NCBI RefSeq assembly: GCF_900100195.1
Contig: NZ_FNES01000006.1
Span: 1-64,000 of the forward strand
DNA length: 64,000 nt
From: Billgrantia gudaonensis
GTDB lineage: Bacteria > Pseudomonadota > Gammaproteobacteria > Pseudomonadales > Halomonadaceae
Direction of reading: 5' to 3'
The position numbers and the translations under genes were made by a program. Numbering within the stretch: the first letter of the stretch is position 1; each line of letters opens with the position of its first letter. Positions 45,002 to 55,809 of this stretch are shown piece after piece. Under the pieces are notes generated by a model. The model did no database searches. It was not told where the DNA came from and was given only the letters and a program-made list of their open reading frames with translations.

Positions 45002-46210
45002 TCATGCCTTGGCCTCTTCCGGAGCGGGCCGGTGGATGGGGGCTTCATCGATGAACCAGTGCAGGACGGCGGCCACCACGGCGAGCATGACGGTGAGCTT
45101 CCACACCACGGCATAGTCGCCAGTGAGATCGTAGAGGTAACCGCCGAGCCACACGCCCATGAACGATCCCACCTGGTGGAAGAGAAAGACGATGCCGCCC
45201 AGCATCGACAGGTGTCGCACGCCGAATACCGCGGCCACGATGCCGTTGGTCAGCGGTACCGTGGAGAGCCACAGCAGGCCGATGGCGATGCCGAAGACAT
45301 AGGCGCTGATCGGGCTGAGCGGCACCACCAGAAAGAGGGTGATCACTACGCCGCGGGTCAGGTAGAGCCAGGTGAGCAGGCGTGGCTTGGAGTAGCTGCC
45401 GCCCAGCCAGCCGGCGGTGTAGGTACCGACGATGTTGAACAACCCCACGAGAGCCAGCACGGTGCTGCCGACGTGAACCGCGATGCCGTTGTCGAACAGG
45501 TAGCCGGGCAGGTGTACGCCGATGAACACCACCTGGAAACCGCACACGAAGAAACCCAGGCAGAGCAGCCAGAAGCCGCGGTGCCCCGTGGCCTCGTCGA
45601 GTGCCGCACGCAAGGAGATGTCTCCACCGGTGGCCGGCTTGGGGCGGTCGCGCAGGCAGGCGCCCAGCGGCAGCATCAGCGCGGCGATGGCGCCCATCAC
45701 CAGCAGCGCCGATGACCAGCCCAGCCATTCCAGCAGGCCCAGGGTGCCGGGCAGCATGGCGAACTGGCCGAAGGAGCCGGCGGCGCTGACGATGCCCATG
45801 GCCAGGCTGCGCTTTTCGGGAGCCACGGCGCGTCCCACGGCACCCAGCACGACGGAGAAAGTGGTGCCGGAGAGGCCCAGGCCGATCAACAGTCCGGCGG
45901 AGAGCGTCATCCCCAGGGCCGATTCCGAAAGGCTCATGAAGGCCAGGCCCAGCGCGTAGAGCGTGCCACCGGCGACGATGGCGCGAGCGGCGCCGAAGCG
46001 GTCGGCCAGGGCGCCCGCGAAAGGCTGGGCCAGCCCCCATGCCAGATTCTGGACGGCCAGGGCAAAGGCGAAGACGCCGCGGCCCCAGCCCAGGTCGCTG
46101 CTCATGGGCTCGAGGAAGAGCCCGAACCCGTGGCGCAGACCCATGGCCAGCGAGATGACGAGGCTGCCAAGCAGCGTCAATAACAGCGCGTGACGGCGAA
46201 TGGCGTCCAT
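45002..46210 (-). CDS. MFS transporter
   Basis: 402 residues with about twelve membrane spans and the RFGAARAIVAGG signature after span 2; LRHGFGLFLEPMSSDLGW and VHLPGYLFDNGI match the oxalate/formate-antiporter-like MFS group (monocarboxylate side). It would move a small organic acid or similar across the inner membrane. Start at ATG 46210; no strong ribosome binding site is visible. Confidence 0.88.
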   Translation of the reverse strand: MDAIRRHALLLTLLGSLVISLAMGLRHGFGLFLEPMSSDLGWGRGVFAFALAVQNLAWGLAQPFAGALADRFGAARAIVAGGTLYALGLAFMSLSESALGMTLSAGLLIGLGLSGTTFSVVLGAVGRAVAPEKRSLAMGIVSAAGSFGQFAMLPGTLGLLEWLGWSSALLVMGAIAALMLPLGACLRDRPKPATGGDISLRAALDEATGHRGFWLLCLGFFVCGFQVVFIGVHLPGYLFDNGIAVHVGSTVLALVGLFNIVGTYTAGWLGGSYSKPRLLTWLYLTRGVVITLFLVVPLSPISAYVFGIAIGLLWLSTVPLTNGIVAAVFGVRHLSMLGGIVFLFHQVGSFMGVWLGGYLYDLTGDYAVVWKLTVMLAVVAAVLHWFIDEAPIHRPAPEEAKA

Positions 46211-46377
46211 GTTAGGCGAGACCCGTTTGCAGACTAAGAATTCAGCACTATGGCGCGTGTTGCGACACTCTGCCACTGTCTCCATTGAGAGACGGTCGCG
46301 TCGCCGGTGTGCCACATGGGTAGAGCGGGTTGCCTTGGCTAGAATGGGCGTCGAACCTCACCATTCTGGAGCTTGGC

Positions 46378-46581
46378 ATGTTGCGCACTCTTCCGTTCTT
46401 GCTCGTCGTCTTGTCGACTACCTTGCTGATGGCTGGCTGCAGCTATCAGCCGGCGCGTATCCAGTCCGAACCGCTGGTGATCTTCGATGATGACCGTGGC
46501 CATCATGGACACGGCCGCGGGCACCATCGCGCCGAACGCGGCTTCTGTCCGCCCGGCCTGCACAAGCAGGGGCGTTGCTGA
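46378..46581 (+). CDS. Small histidine-rich lipoprotein
   Basis: 67 residues. The signal peptide ends in the lipobox LMAGC with C20 as the acylated residue. The mature part is short and has DDDRGHHGHGRGHHRAERG, a histidine-rich metal-binding-like stretch, and two late cysteines. GGAG lies six bases before the ATG. I do not recognise a named family. Confidence 0.75.
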   Translation: MLRTLPFLLVVLSTTLLMAGCSYQPARIQSEPLVIFDDDRGHHGHGRGHHRAERGFCPPGLHKQGRC

Positions 46582-46843
46582 GCCGGCGGTATCGGGTCCT
46601 GGAGGCTGTCAGTCTCGACCGATCGTCGCGGGGACATTCGGATATCGTCGTCGACCGGCGTTGAGTCCGACAGCCACCCTGGGGTGTTGCGTTCGCGGTA
46701 GGCGGCGCTACAGTGGAACGGCTCCCCCATGCCAGCCATGGCGCGACGCAGCGGCGAGGTCACCGGCGCATCGGTGCCGGTACCGATGCCGTCGTCGACG
46801 ATCGGCGCAGCGATGACGAGACCGAACCACAAGGACCCAGAGG

Positions 46844-47878
46844 ATGATGTTCTATTACCACCCCGACCAGGAACGTCATGCGCCGGGAAGCTTCCAGGTG
46901 CGCGGCCAGACCACCAGCTCGCCGGAGGGGCCGGTGCGTGCCCAACTGCTGGCCGCCGGCCTGGCCGAGGTGGGCCTGTCGCTGAGCGCGCCCACGCAAG
47001 TGGATAGCCCTTTGCTGCGACAGCGTTTGTCGCGAATCCATACCGATCGCTACCTGACCTTTCTCGAGACCATCCATGCGCAATGGCGGGAATTGCCCGA
47101 CGCCTCGGAGCTGGTGCTTCCCAACATTCACCCGTGCGGCGGCGGCCACCACTACCCGAGGCATCCCGTGGGGCGGGCCGGTTGGCATCTGCACGACATG
47201 GCCTGCCCGATCGGTGCCGACAGCTTCGCCGGCATCCTCGCCAGCGCGGCCAGCGCCCAGGCGGCGGCCGAGGCGGTGCTCGGCGGGCACGGCAGTGCCT
47301 ATGCGCTGTGCCGCCCACCTGGGCACCATGCCGGGCCGGATCGTGCCGGCGGTTTCTGCTTCTTGAACAATTCGGCGCTGGCCGCCACCGTGCTGCGCGA
47401 GCAGTTCCAGCGGGTGGCGATTCTGGATGTCGACCTCCACCATGGCAACGGCACCCAGGACATCTTCTACTATCGCGGCGATGTCTGGACCGGCTCGCTG
47501 CACGTCGACCCCAGCGACTTCTACCCCTTCTTCTGGGGCGGTGTCGACGAAGAGGGCATGGGCGAGGGACTGGGGGCCAACGTCAATCGACCTCTGCCCC
47601 TGGGCAGCGACATCGACGCCGTGCTGGCGACCCTGGATGAGCTGCTCGAGCGGCTGGCCGAGTTCAAGCCGCAGGCCGTGGTCATCGCCCTGGGCCTGGA
47701 CACCCACAAGGACGATCCGCTGGCGGGCATGACGTTGACGACTCCGGATTTCACCGCCATCGGCGAGCGCCTGGCTACGCTTTCGTTGCCGACCGTTCTG
47801 GTGCAGGAGGGGGGCTATCCCACCGACGCGCTGGGCGACAACCTGGCCGCCTTCCTGCGCGGCTATTACGCATTGTAA
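46844..47878 (+). CDS. Histone-deacetylase-fold amidohydrolase 1 (acetylpolyamine amidohydrolase-like)
   Basis: 344 residues. CRPPGHHAGPDRAGGFCFLNN, DVDLHHGNGTQDIFY and GLDTHKDDPLAG supply the paired histidines and the zinc ligands. The start (HAPGSFQVRGQ...PVRAQLL) resembles acetylpolyamine amidohydrolases. It should remove an acetyl or other acyl group from a small amine or amino acid. AAGGA precedes the ATG. It is first in a five-gene operon. Confidence 0.9.
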   Translation: MMFYYHPDQERHAPGSFQVRGQTTSSPEGPVRAQLLAAGLAEVGLSLSAPTQVDSPLLRQRLSRIHTDRYLTFLETIHAQWRELPDASELVLPNIHPCGGGHHYPRHPVGRAGWHLHDMACPIGADSFAGILASAASAQAAAEAVLGGHGSAYALCRPPGHHAGPDRAGGFCFLNNSALAATVLREQFQRVAILDVDLHHGNGTQDIFYYRGDVWTGSLHVDPSDFYPFFWGGVDEEGMGEGLGANVNRPLPLGSDIDAVLATLDELLERLAEFKPQAVVIALGLDTHKDDPLAGMTLTTPDFTAIGERLATLSLPTVLVQEGGYPTDALGDNLAAFLRGYYAL

Positions 47879-47922
47879 CCCCCCGGTCCGGCGGGGCCGC
47901 CTGTCTACCCAAGGAGACGACC

Positions 47923-48279
47923 ATGAGCGTGAGCCATCACGACAGCAATGCTCGCATGAGCCAGATCACCATTCACAACGGCACCGTCTATCTGGCCGGG
48001 CAGGTGCCCGACGATGCCACGGCCGACATGCGTGGCCAGACCGAACAGGTGCTGGCCCGCATCGATGCGCTGCTGGCAAAGGCGGGCACTTCCAAGGAGC
48101 ATCTGCTGGCCGCGCAGATCTGGGTGACCAGCATGGCCGAGTTCGATGCCATGAACGCTGCTTGGGATGCTTGGGTGGTGCCCGGTCGGCCGCCGGTTCG
48201 TGCCGCCGTGGAAGCGAAGCTGGCCAAGCCGGAGTGGAAGGTGGAAATCATGGTCACTGCCGCACTGCCGGAGGGTTGA
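47923..48279 (+). CDS. RidA/YjgF-family protein
   Basis: 118 residues. TVYLAGQVPDD, VLARIDALLAKAGTSKEHLLAAQIWV and RPPVRAAVEAKLAKPEWKVEIMVTA match RidA, with the conserved arginine-in-PVRAAVE. RidA hydrolyses reactive enamine/imine intermediates, such as those made by PLP enzymes or cyclodeaminases. AGGAG precedes the ATG, and it follows the first amidohydrolase by 44 bp and is joined to the OCD-family gene by a one-base gap. Confidence 0.9.
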   Translation: MSVSHHDSNARMSQITIHNGTVYLAGQVPDDATADMRGQTEQVLARIDALLAKAGTSKEHLLAAQIWVTSMAEFDAMNAAWDAWVVPGRPPVRAAVEAKLAKPEWKVEIMVTAALPEG

Positions 48280-48280
48280 G

Positions 48281-49222
48281 ATGCAGATCATCACCGGCGA
48301 ACAGGTGGCGGCAGCGTTGCCCTGGCCGGCGCTCATCGAGCGGCTGGCCGCCACCTTCCGTGAGGGCGTGGAGTCGCCGCCGCGCCACCACCACGCCATG
48401 CATCGCCCTGACGGAGAGGCCACCATGCTGTTGATGCCGGCCTGGGAGCCGGCCGGCTACATCGGCGTCAAGATGGTCAATGTCTTTCCTCAGAATGCGG
48501 AGCACGGGGTGCCGGCCATTTCCGGCCTCTATGTGCTCAGCGAAGGAAAACATGGCCGGCCCCTGGCCTGCCTGGACGGCAGCGAGCTGACGCGACGCCG
48601 TACTGCGGCGGCCTCGGCGCTGGCGGCGCGCGAGCTGGCGCGCACCGATGCCGAGACTCTGCTGGTGGTGGGCACCGGCAAGCTGGCGCCCATGGTGATC
48701 GAGGCGCATGCCGCCGTGCGACGCATCCGGCGCGTCCTCGTCTGGGGGCGCAACCCGGAAAAGGCCGAGCGCCTGGCTGACGCTTACCGCGATCGCTTCG
48801 ACAGCGTGGCGGTGACCGACCTGCCCGCGGCGAGCGCCGAAGCCGACGTGATCAGTTGCGTGACGCTCTCTACCGAGCCGCTGGTTCGTGGCGAATGGCT
48901 GCGTCCCGGCACGCATCTCGATCTGATTGGTGCCTTCCGTCCCTCCATGCGCGAGACCGACGGCGAGTGCCTGGTCCGCAGCGAGGTGTTCGTCGACACC
49001 TATGCCGGCGCCCGGGGCGAGGCGGGAGACATTCACCAAGCCATCGACGAAGGGCTCTTCAGTTTCGAGGCCATTCGCGCCGATCTCGCCGAGCTGCTGA
49101 AGGGACAGAAACCCGGACGGTCTTCGGATGACGCGATCACGCTGTTCAAGTCGGTGGGGGCCTCGCTGGAGGACCTGGCCGCCGCCATCGAGGTGTGGGA
49201 GCAGCGCGAGGCACGCGGATGA
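48281..49222 (+). CDS. Ornithine cyclodeaminase/mu-crystallin family enzyme
   Basis: 313 residues. MLLMPAWEPAGYIGVKMVNVFPQN near 45-70 holds the substrate-binding lysine; LLVVGTGKLAPMVIEAH is the NAD(P) motif; GAFRPSMRETD is the late family motif. Members interconvert cyclic imines and amino acids or release ammonia while cyclising ornithine; which applies is not decided by sequence. It starts one base after RidA and its stop overlaps the next ATG. Confidence 0.88.
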   Translation: MQIITGEQVAAALPWPALIERLAATFREGVESPPRHHHAMHRPDGEATMLLMPAWEPAGYIGVKMVNVFPQNAEHGVPAISGLYVLSEGKHGRPLACLDGSELTRRRTAAASALAARELARTDAETLLVVGTGKLAPMVIEAHAAVRRIRRVLVWGRNPEKAERLADAYRDRFDSVAVTDLPAASAEADVISCVTLSTEPLVRGEWLRPGTHLDLIGAFRPSMRETDGECLVRSEVFVDTYAGARGEAGDIHQAIDEGLFSFEAIRADLAELLKGQKPGRSSDDAITLFKSVGASLEDLAAAIEVWEQREARG

Positions 49223-50328
49223 GCGAGCCGACCGGTTTCTATTGGCACGAGCGCTGCTTCTGGCACGATCCTGGCGCCATCGGCGTCTTTTCCGCACCGG
49301 GCGAGTTTCTCCAGCCTCAACCCGCCTCGGAGAGCCCCGAGAGCAAGCGGCGGCTCAAGAACCTGCTGGAAGTGTCGGGGCTGATCGACGAGCTGGCGGT
49401 ACGCAAGGCGCCGCCGGCCGGCCGCGAGGATCTCGAGCGCTTCCATACCGCACGCTATCTCGATGCCCTGGAAGCCGGCGACCGTGAGCGCGGCGGTGAC
49501 GGCGGCGATTGTGCGCCTTATACGCCCGGCAGCCTCGCTGCGGCGCGCCAGTCGGCGGGGTTGGCCATGGCCGCGGTGGAAGCGGTGGCCACCGGCGAAC
49601 TGGCCAACGCCTATGCTCTGTGCCGCCCGCCGGGTCACCATGCCGAGGCGGATCGCGGGCGCGGCTTCTGCCTGCTCGGCAACGTGCCGCTGGCGGTGAT
49701 GCGTGCCCGAGCGCTGGGCCAGGTGGGGCGCGTGGCGATCCTCGACTGGGACGTGCACCACGGCAACGGCCAGCAGACGGCTTTCTACGCAGAGCCCGAA
49801 GTGTTGACCGTCTCCATTCATCAGGCCGGCAACTTTCCCCTGGAGACCGGGGAGTTCGCGGAGCGCGGCAGTGGGGCGGGCGAAGGGGCCAACGTGAACC
49901 TACCGCTGCCGCCGGGCTGTGGGCTCGGCGCCTACGAATACGCCATGGGCGAGCTGGTGTTACCGGCCATCGAGGCCTTCGCTCCCGAACTGATCGTAGT
50001 GGCCTGCGGCTACGACGCCTGCGCCAAGGACCCGCTGGGCAAGATGCTGCTCAACAGCCGCGCCTTCGGCGACATGACGCGACAGCTCAAGTCCCTGGCC
50101 GAACGCCTCTGCGATGGCCGCCTGGTCATGATCCACGAGGGCGGCTACTCCGAGGGCTATGCCCCGCTGTGCGGGCATGCCGTTATTCAGGCCCTGGCCG
50201 GCAGCGCCATCGAAGTCCCCGACCCGCAGAACGACGAGATCGCTGCCTGGGCCTATCAGGCGCTCCAGCCGCATCAGCGTGAGCTGATCGATGGCTGGCA
50301 ACAACAGCTTTTCGGGAAGAACGCATGA
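49219..50328 (+). CDS. Histone-deacetylase-fold amidohydrolase 2
   Basis: 369 residues. CRPPGHHAEADRGRGFCLLGN, WDVHHGNGQQTAFY and ACGYDACAKDPLG give the same catalytic set as the first amidohydrolase, and EGGYSEGY closes the family pattern. The sequences differ enough to suggest different substrates. It is translationally coupled on both sides (ATGA overlaps at 49219 and 50325). Confidence 0.92.
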   Translation: MSEPTGFYWHERCFWHDPGAIGVFSAPGEFLQPQPASESPESKRRLKNLLEVSGLIDELAVRKAPPAGREDLERFHTARYLDALEAGDRERGGDGGDCAPYTPGSLAAARQSAGLAMAAVEAVATGELANAYALCRPPGHHAEADRGRGFCLLGNVPLAVMRARALGQVGRVAILDWDVHHGNGQQTAFYAEPEVLTVSIHQAGNFPLETGEFAERGSGAGEGANVNLPLPPGCGLGAYEYAMGELVLPAIEAFAPELIVVACGYDACAKDPLGKMLLNSRAFGDMTRQLKSLAERLCDGRLVMIHEGGYSEGYAPLCGHAVIQALAGSAIEVPDPQNDEIAAWAYQALQPHQRELIDGWQQQLFGKNA

Positions 50329-51314
50329 CACCACTCTACGATCGCGACGGCTGGTTGTGGCACGACGGCGACTGGCTGCCGTGGCGCGAGGCACGCACCC
50401 ACCTGGTGACCCACACTCTGCACTACGGTATGGGCTGCTTCGAAGGCGTGCGCGCTTATGAAGGCGCTCGAGGCAGCCACCTCTTTCGGGTGGCCGAGCA
50501 CACCCGACGCTTGCTGGATAGCGCCCACGCTCTAGATATACCGTTATCTTTCAGTGCCGACACCCTGATCCAGGCGCAGCGGGAGTGTCTGGCACGCAAC
50601 CGTCTGACCAACGCTTACCTCAAGCCCACGGTATTCCTGGGCGCCGAAGGCTTGGGACTGCGAGCGAAAGGACTCACCACTCACGTGATGATCGCCGCCT
50701 GGGATCTCGGCGATTACCTGTCGCCGGAGGCCGCTTCCGTGGGCATTCGGGCCCTTACCTCTTCCTGGGCGCGCCACCATGTCAATATCAGTCTGTGCCG
50801 CGCCAAGACCAACGGCCATTACGTCAACTCCATGCTGGCGCTCAACACCGCGGTCAAGGCCGGCTTCGACGAGGCGCTGATGCTCGATCCGGAGGGATAC
50901 GTTGCAGAGGCCTCGGCGGCCAACGTCTTTCTGGTGCGCGACGGCGTGTTGCATACCCCCGAGGTGACCTCCTGCCTGCAGGGCATCACCCGCGACAGCG
51001 TGATTCGCCTGGCGCGCGACGTGCTGGGCCTGGAGGTGTGCGAGCGGCGCATCACCCGCGACGAGCTCTACACGGCCGATGAGGCCTTCGTCACCGGTAC
51101 GGCGGCGGAGATCCTGCCGCTGCGCGAGCTCGACGGCCGCCATGTCGGCGCGCGGGCGGGGGCACCAGCCGTGGGCGAGCCCATCGCCGACGATTCCGTG
51201 ACTGCCAGCCTGCAGCGTCTCTACCGACGCGTGACTCGCGGCGAGCTGGGCGATGAGTTGGCTGGGTTCAGTCATTGGCTGACGCCTGCCGTTTCGTGCG
51301 CACCCACCGAGTGA
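50325..51314 (+). CDS. Class IV aminotransferase (branched-chain aminotransferase-like)
   Basis: 329 residues. LHYGMGCFEGVRAYEG, YLKPTVFLG, KTNGHYVNSMLALNTAVKAGFDEALMLD (PLP lysine in the KTNGHY region is not the Schiff-base lysine, which sits in the usual position near the NISLCRAKTNG part) and EASAANVFLVRDG match the IlvE fold. It transaminates a branched-chain or related amino acid. It ends the amidohydrolase operon. Confidence 0.9.
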   Translation: MTPLYDRDGWLWHDGDWLPWREARTHLVTHTLHYGMGCFEGVRAYEGARGSHLFRVAEHTRRLLDSAHALDIPLSFSADTLIQAQRECLARNRLTNAYLKPTVFLGAEGLGLRAKGLTTHVMIAAWDLGDYLSPEAASVGIRALTSSWARHHVNISLCRAKTNGHYVNSMLALNTAVKAGFDEALMLDPEGYVAEASAANVFLVRDGVLHTPEVTSCLQGITRDSVIRLARDVLGLEVCERRITRDELYTADEAFVTGTAAEILPLRELDGRHVGARAGAPAVGEPIADDSVTASLQRLYRRVTRGELGDELAGFSHWLTPAVSCAPTE

Positions 51315-51384
51315 AGGGCGTCATCCCGTTGAGCCGTGGCCTCATCAAACGTGCTAGCCTGCCGGCAGTTTCGGGCAGGCATGA

Positions 51385-52428
51385 GTGACGATGGCACTGG
51401 CACTCGCATGGAGTACGCTTTTCACGCTGCTGACGCTGGGCATGGCCTGGGGAGCGGCGGCGTTGTGGTTTCGGCTTTCCCTGCCGTCCCCCTGGCGTCG
51501 ACTGACCTTGGCGCTGTGGGCCGTGATGGCGGTTGGACTGGTGACGCTGGGGTTCCAGGGACATCGCGTCTCGGCGCTGGGCGGGCAAATCGCGCTGCTG
51601 GCGGTCCTGTCGCTGTGGTGGTTTCGGCTGCGTCCTACCCATGACCGCCCCTGGGCCGACGACGTACTGCACCTGGCGACGGGGCGCGTCACCGACGAAC
51701 GGCTGACGCTCGATCGCGTGCGCCATTTCGACTGGCAAACCCGCAACCGGGCGCGGGTCCATTGGGAGGCGCGCGAGTATGACCTGGCACGCCTCGACTC
51801 GGCGGACTTGATCGTATCGAGCTGGGGTCGGCCGGGCATCGCCCACGTGATGGTCTCATTCGGTTTCGGCGGCGAGGCCTTCGTGGTCTTTTCGGTGGAG
51901 GTGAGGCGCCAGAAGGGCGAGCGTTTTTCAGAGCTCGGTGGCTTCTTTCGTCAGTACGAACTGGCCATCGTTGCCGCCGACGAACGCGATGCGGTACGCC
52001 TGCGCAGCAACGTGCGCGGCGAGACGGTACGGCTCTACCGCCTCGACATGTCGCGCCACGCCATCCGTTCGCTGCTGCTGGCGTATGTGGATGAGGCCAA
52101 CCGCCTGGCGCACGAACCGCGTTTCTACAACACCATCACCGCCAACTGTACGACCCTGGTGTTCGCCATGGCTCGCCGTCTGGGTGCCGTGCTGCCGCTC
52201 GATCACCGCCTGCTGCTCACCGGCAAACTGCCGGAGTACGCCTATCGCGTGGGAGGGTTGTGGCCGGGCCATACTCTGAAGACGCTGCATCATCGGGGCA
52301 GCATCGTCGAACGAGCGCTGGCTGCGGATAGCGATCCGGCGTTTTCCCGGCGCATTCGAGAGGGCGTACCCGGCTGGGAAGCGTTGAGCGGAGAAGAAAG
52401 GGAAGCGGATTCGGCGCCTGGGGCTTGA
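51385..52428 (+). CDS. DUF4105 membrane protein
   Basis: 347 residues. Three hydrophobic segments lie in the first 75 residues; the rest is a soluble domain with the DUF4105 pattern (SWGRPGIAHVMVSFGF, EVRRQKGERFS, FYNTITANCTTLVF with a likely active-site cysteine near residue 255). Family members are thought to be peptidase-like. Start GTG 51385 or ATG 51391; the AGG at 51376 suits the former. Confidence 0.8.
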   Translation: MTMALALAWSTLFTLLTLGMAWGAAALWFRLSLPSPWRRLTLALWAVMAVGLVTLGFQGHRVSALGGQIALLAVLSLWWFRLRPTHDRPWADDVLHLATGRVTDERLTLDRVRHFDWQTRNRARVHWEAREYDLARLDSADLIVSSWGRPGIAHVMVSFGFGGEAFVVFSVEVRRQKGERFSELGGFFRQYELAIVAADERDAVRLRSNVRGETVRLYRLDMSRHAIRSLLLAYVDEANRLAHEPRFYNTITANCTTLVFAMARRLGAVLPLDHRLLLTGKLPEYAYRVGGLWPGHTLKTLHHRGSIVERALAADSDPAFSRRIREGVPGWEALSGEEREADSAPGA

Positions 52429-52438
52429 AGCAAAGAGA

Positions 52439-52461
52439 ACGCCACGGGATTCCCGTGGCGT
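52439..52461 (+). terminator. Hairpin terminator after the DUF4105 gene
   Basis: ACGCCACGGG and CCCGTGGCGT form a ten-base stem with an ATT loop shortly after the stop codon. Confidence 0.8.
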
Positions 52462-52647
52462 GAGCGCTCCATCGGCACCGTCCCGGTGCCCTGTCTCCCT
52501 GCCGAACTCCTTGCCCGGCTGCATCCGTGTCGCTTGGTGCGGCAGTGTCCGTTGCCCGTCCCCGAAGGAACGATTCCTTTATCGCCGATACGCATGACGA
52601 TCGAGTGACGAGGGAATGACGTTTCGGCGACAGGCGGTTCGCATGAG

Positions 52648-53379
52648 CTATTCGTCGCTAGCGGGTTCCAGCGCCCTGAGCAGCCCCCGCAACAGTGACA
52701 GCTCCTTTCGACTCGGTTGTGCCCGGGCGAACAGTGCCTGGAGCTGCGCCTCTGTGCGGGCGTGGGGCTGGGTGAGAAAGCCGCTGTCGGCCAGCACTCG
52801 TGACAAGTGGGCATGGAAGTGATCGAGCTGCTCGCGAGTGGGCGCACGTTCGCCGCGGGGGCGCGGGGGGCGGTAGCCGCTCTCCGGGCGCTGGCGCCAC
52901 GCCTTGAAGGTCTCGTAGGCCAGCACCTGTACCGCCTGGGCGAGGTTGAGAATGCCGTAGTCGGGGTTGGCGGGAATGCTCACCTGATGCGTGCAGCGGC
53001 GAATCTCGTCGTTGGTGAGCCCGAATCGCTCGCGACCGAACACCAGTGCCACCGGATCGTTCTCGGCGTGCTCGACCAAGGTCCGTGCCAGCGTTTCGGG
53101 TTCGTCGTAGTGGGGTAGAGGAAGGCTTCGCAGGCGGGCGCTGGCGCCCACTACCTGTACGCAGTCGTCGATGGCAGCGTCGAGCGATGTCACCACCCGA
53201 GCGGCATCGACGATGTCCTCGGCGCCGGCGGCAAGCCGCGAGGCTTCCGAGTCGGGAAACTGGCGCGGGTTGACCAGTGCCAGGTCGGTCAGGCCCATGG
53301 TCTTCATGGCGCGGGCGGCCTGGCCGATGTTGCCCGGGTGGTAGGTCTGGACGAGGACGATGCGGATGTTCGAGAGCAT
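52648..53379 (-). CDS. trmJ: tRNA (cytidine/uridine-2'-O-)-methyltransferase
   Basis: 243 residues of the SPOUT family. VLVQTYHPGNIGQAARAMKTMG starts it, then LALVNPRQFPDSEA, ALVFGRERFGLTNDEI and NPDYGILNLAQAVQVLAYE, which close the trefoil knot. It methylates the 2'-OH of tRNA position 32. The gene has a degenerate heptamer array upstream. Confidence 0.94.
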   Translation of the reverse strand: MLSNIRIVLVQTYHPGNIGQAARAMKTMGLTDLALVNPRQFPDSEASRLAAGAEDIVDAARVVTSLDAAIDDCVQVVGASARLRSLPLPHYDEPETLARTLVEHAENDPVALVFGRERFGLTNDEIRRCTHQVSIPANPDYGILNLAQAVQVLAYETFKAWRQRPESGYRPPRPRGERAPTREQLDHFHAHLSRVLADSGFLTQPHARTEAQLQALFARAQPSRKELSLLRGLLRALEPASDE

Positions 53380-53421
53380 CTCGTAGCCGTGCGTTACCGA
53401 AAATCAGGCCGTAGTGTACTT

Positions 53422-53463
53422 GGGCTACGGGCTACGGGCTACGGGCTACGGGCTACGGGCTAG
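53422..53463. repeat. GGGCTAC heptamer array
   Basis: Five perfect head-to-tail copies of GGGCTAC (53422-53456) plus a degenerate GGGCTAG (53457-53463), in the gap between trmJ and the groL terminator. Confidence 0.95.
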
Positions 53464-53516
53464 GCGCCGAAACCAAGAACGCTCGCGACTCGCTGCCCGC
53501 AGCCCGCGGCGGCACG

Positions 53517-53546
53517 AAAAAACCCCGCCGGCTGTCGCCGGCGGGG
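53517..53546 (-). terminator. groESL Rho-independent terminator
   Basis: CCCCGCCGGC and GCCGGCGGGG form a perfect ten-base stem with a four-base loop, preceded on the plus strand by AAAAAA, which on the minus strand gives the U run after the hairpin. It is 37 bp after the groL stop. Confidence 0.93.
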
Positions 53547-53583
53547 CTTGTCTCAGGCAAAGCCTGGGGCAGTGGGGGCTGGC

Positions 53584-55582
<1,999 letters not shown>

Positions 55583-55641
55583 TGCTCACGTTCTCCTGAT
55601 GGTTTGCTGTGCCGGGAAGCATTCCGGCGGTTCATCATCAA

Positions 55642-55664
55642 CCCTTCCAGGATCCCTGGAAGGG
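55642..55664 (-). other. Perfect hairpin in the groES leader
   Basis: CCCTTCCAGG and CCTGGAAGGG form a ten-base stem with a three-base loop about 60 bases before groS. GGCGA-AGA-TCGCC and GGTGTCGACACC lie further up the same leader. No U run follows, so simple termination is unlikely; a structured or temperature-responsive leader is possible. Confidence 0.6.
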
Positions 55665-55734
55665 GGAGGCGAAGATCGCCTTCCCTGTCGAAAGTGTCGA
55701 GCGGTGTCGACACCAAAATCGCTTGCTGACCGTG

Positions 55735-55762
55735 AAATGGGGACGGGCCGAACCCTTTCAAG
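55735..55762 (-). promoter_or_regulatory. Sigma-32 heat-shock promoter of groESL
   Basis: On the minus strand CTTGAAA (55756-55762) is followed after 13 bp by CCCCATTT (55735-55742), matching the sigma-32 pattern CTTGAAA-N11-16-CCCCATNT closely. It lies about 150 bp before groS. No CIRCE dyad is present. Confidence 0.93.
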
Positions 55763-55809
55763 GGGGCGCCATGAAAAAAATTGCGCCCTCCTGCATCAAG
55801 AAGGCCGCG

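Noticed and set aside
55583-55735. CIRCE element in the groES leader
   Set aside because: No TTAGCACTC-N9-GAGTGCTAA dyad; the palindromes there are different and the promoter is sigma-32 type.
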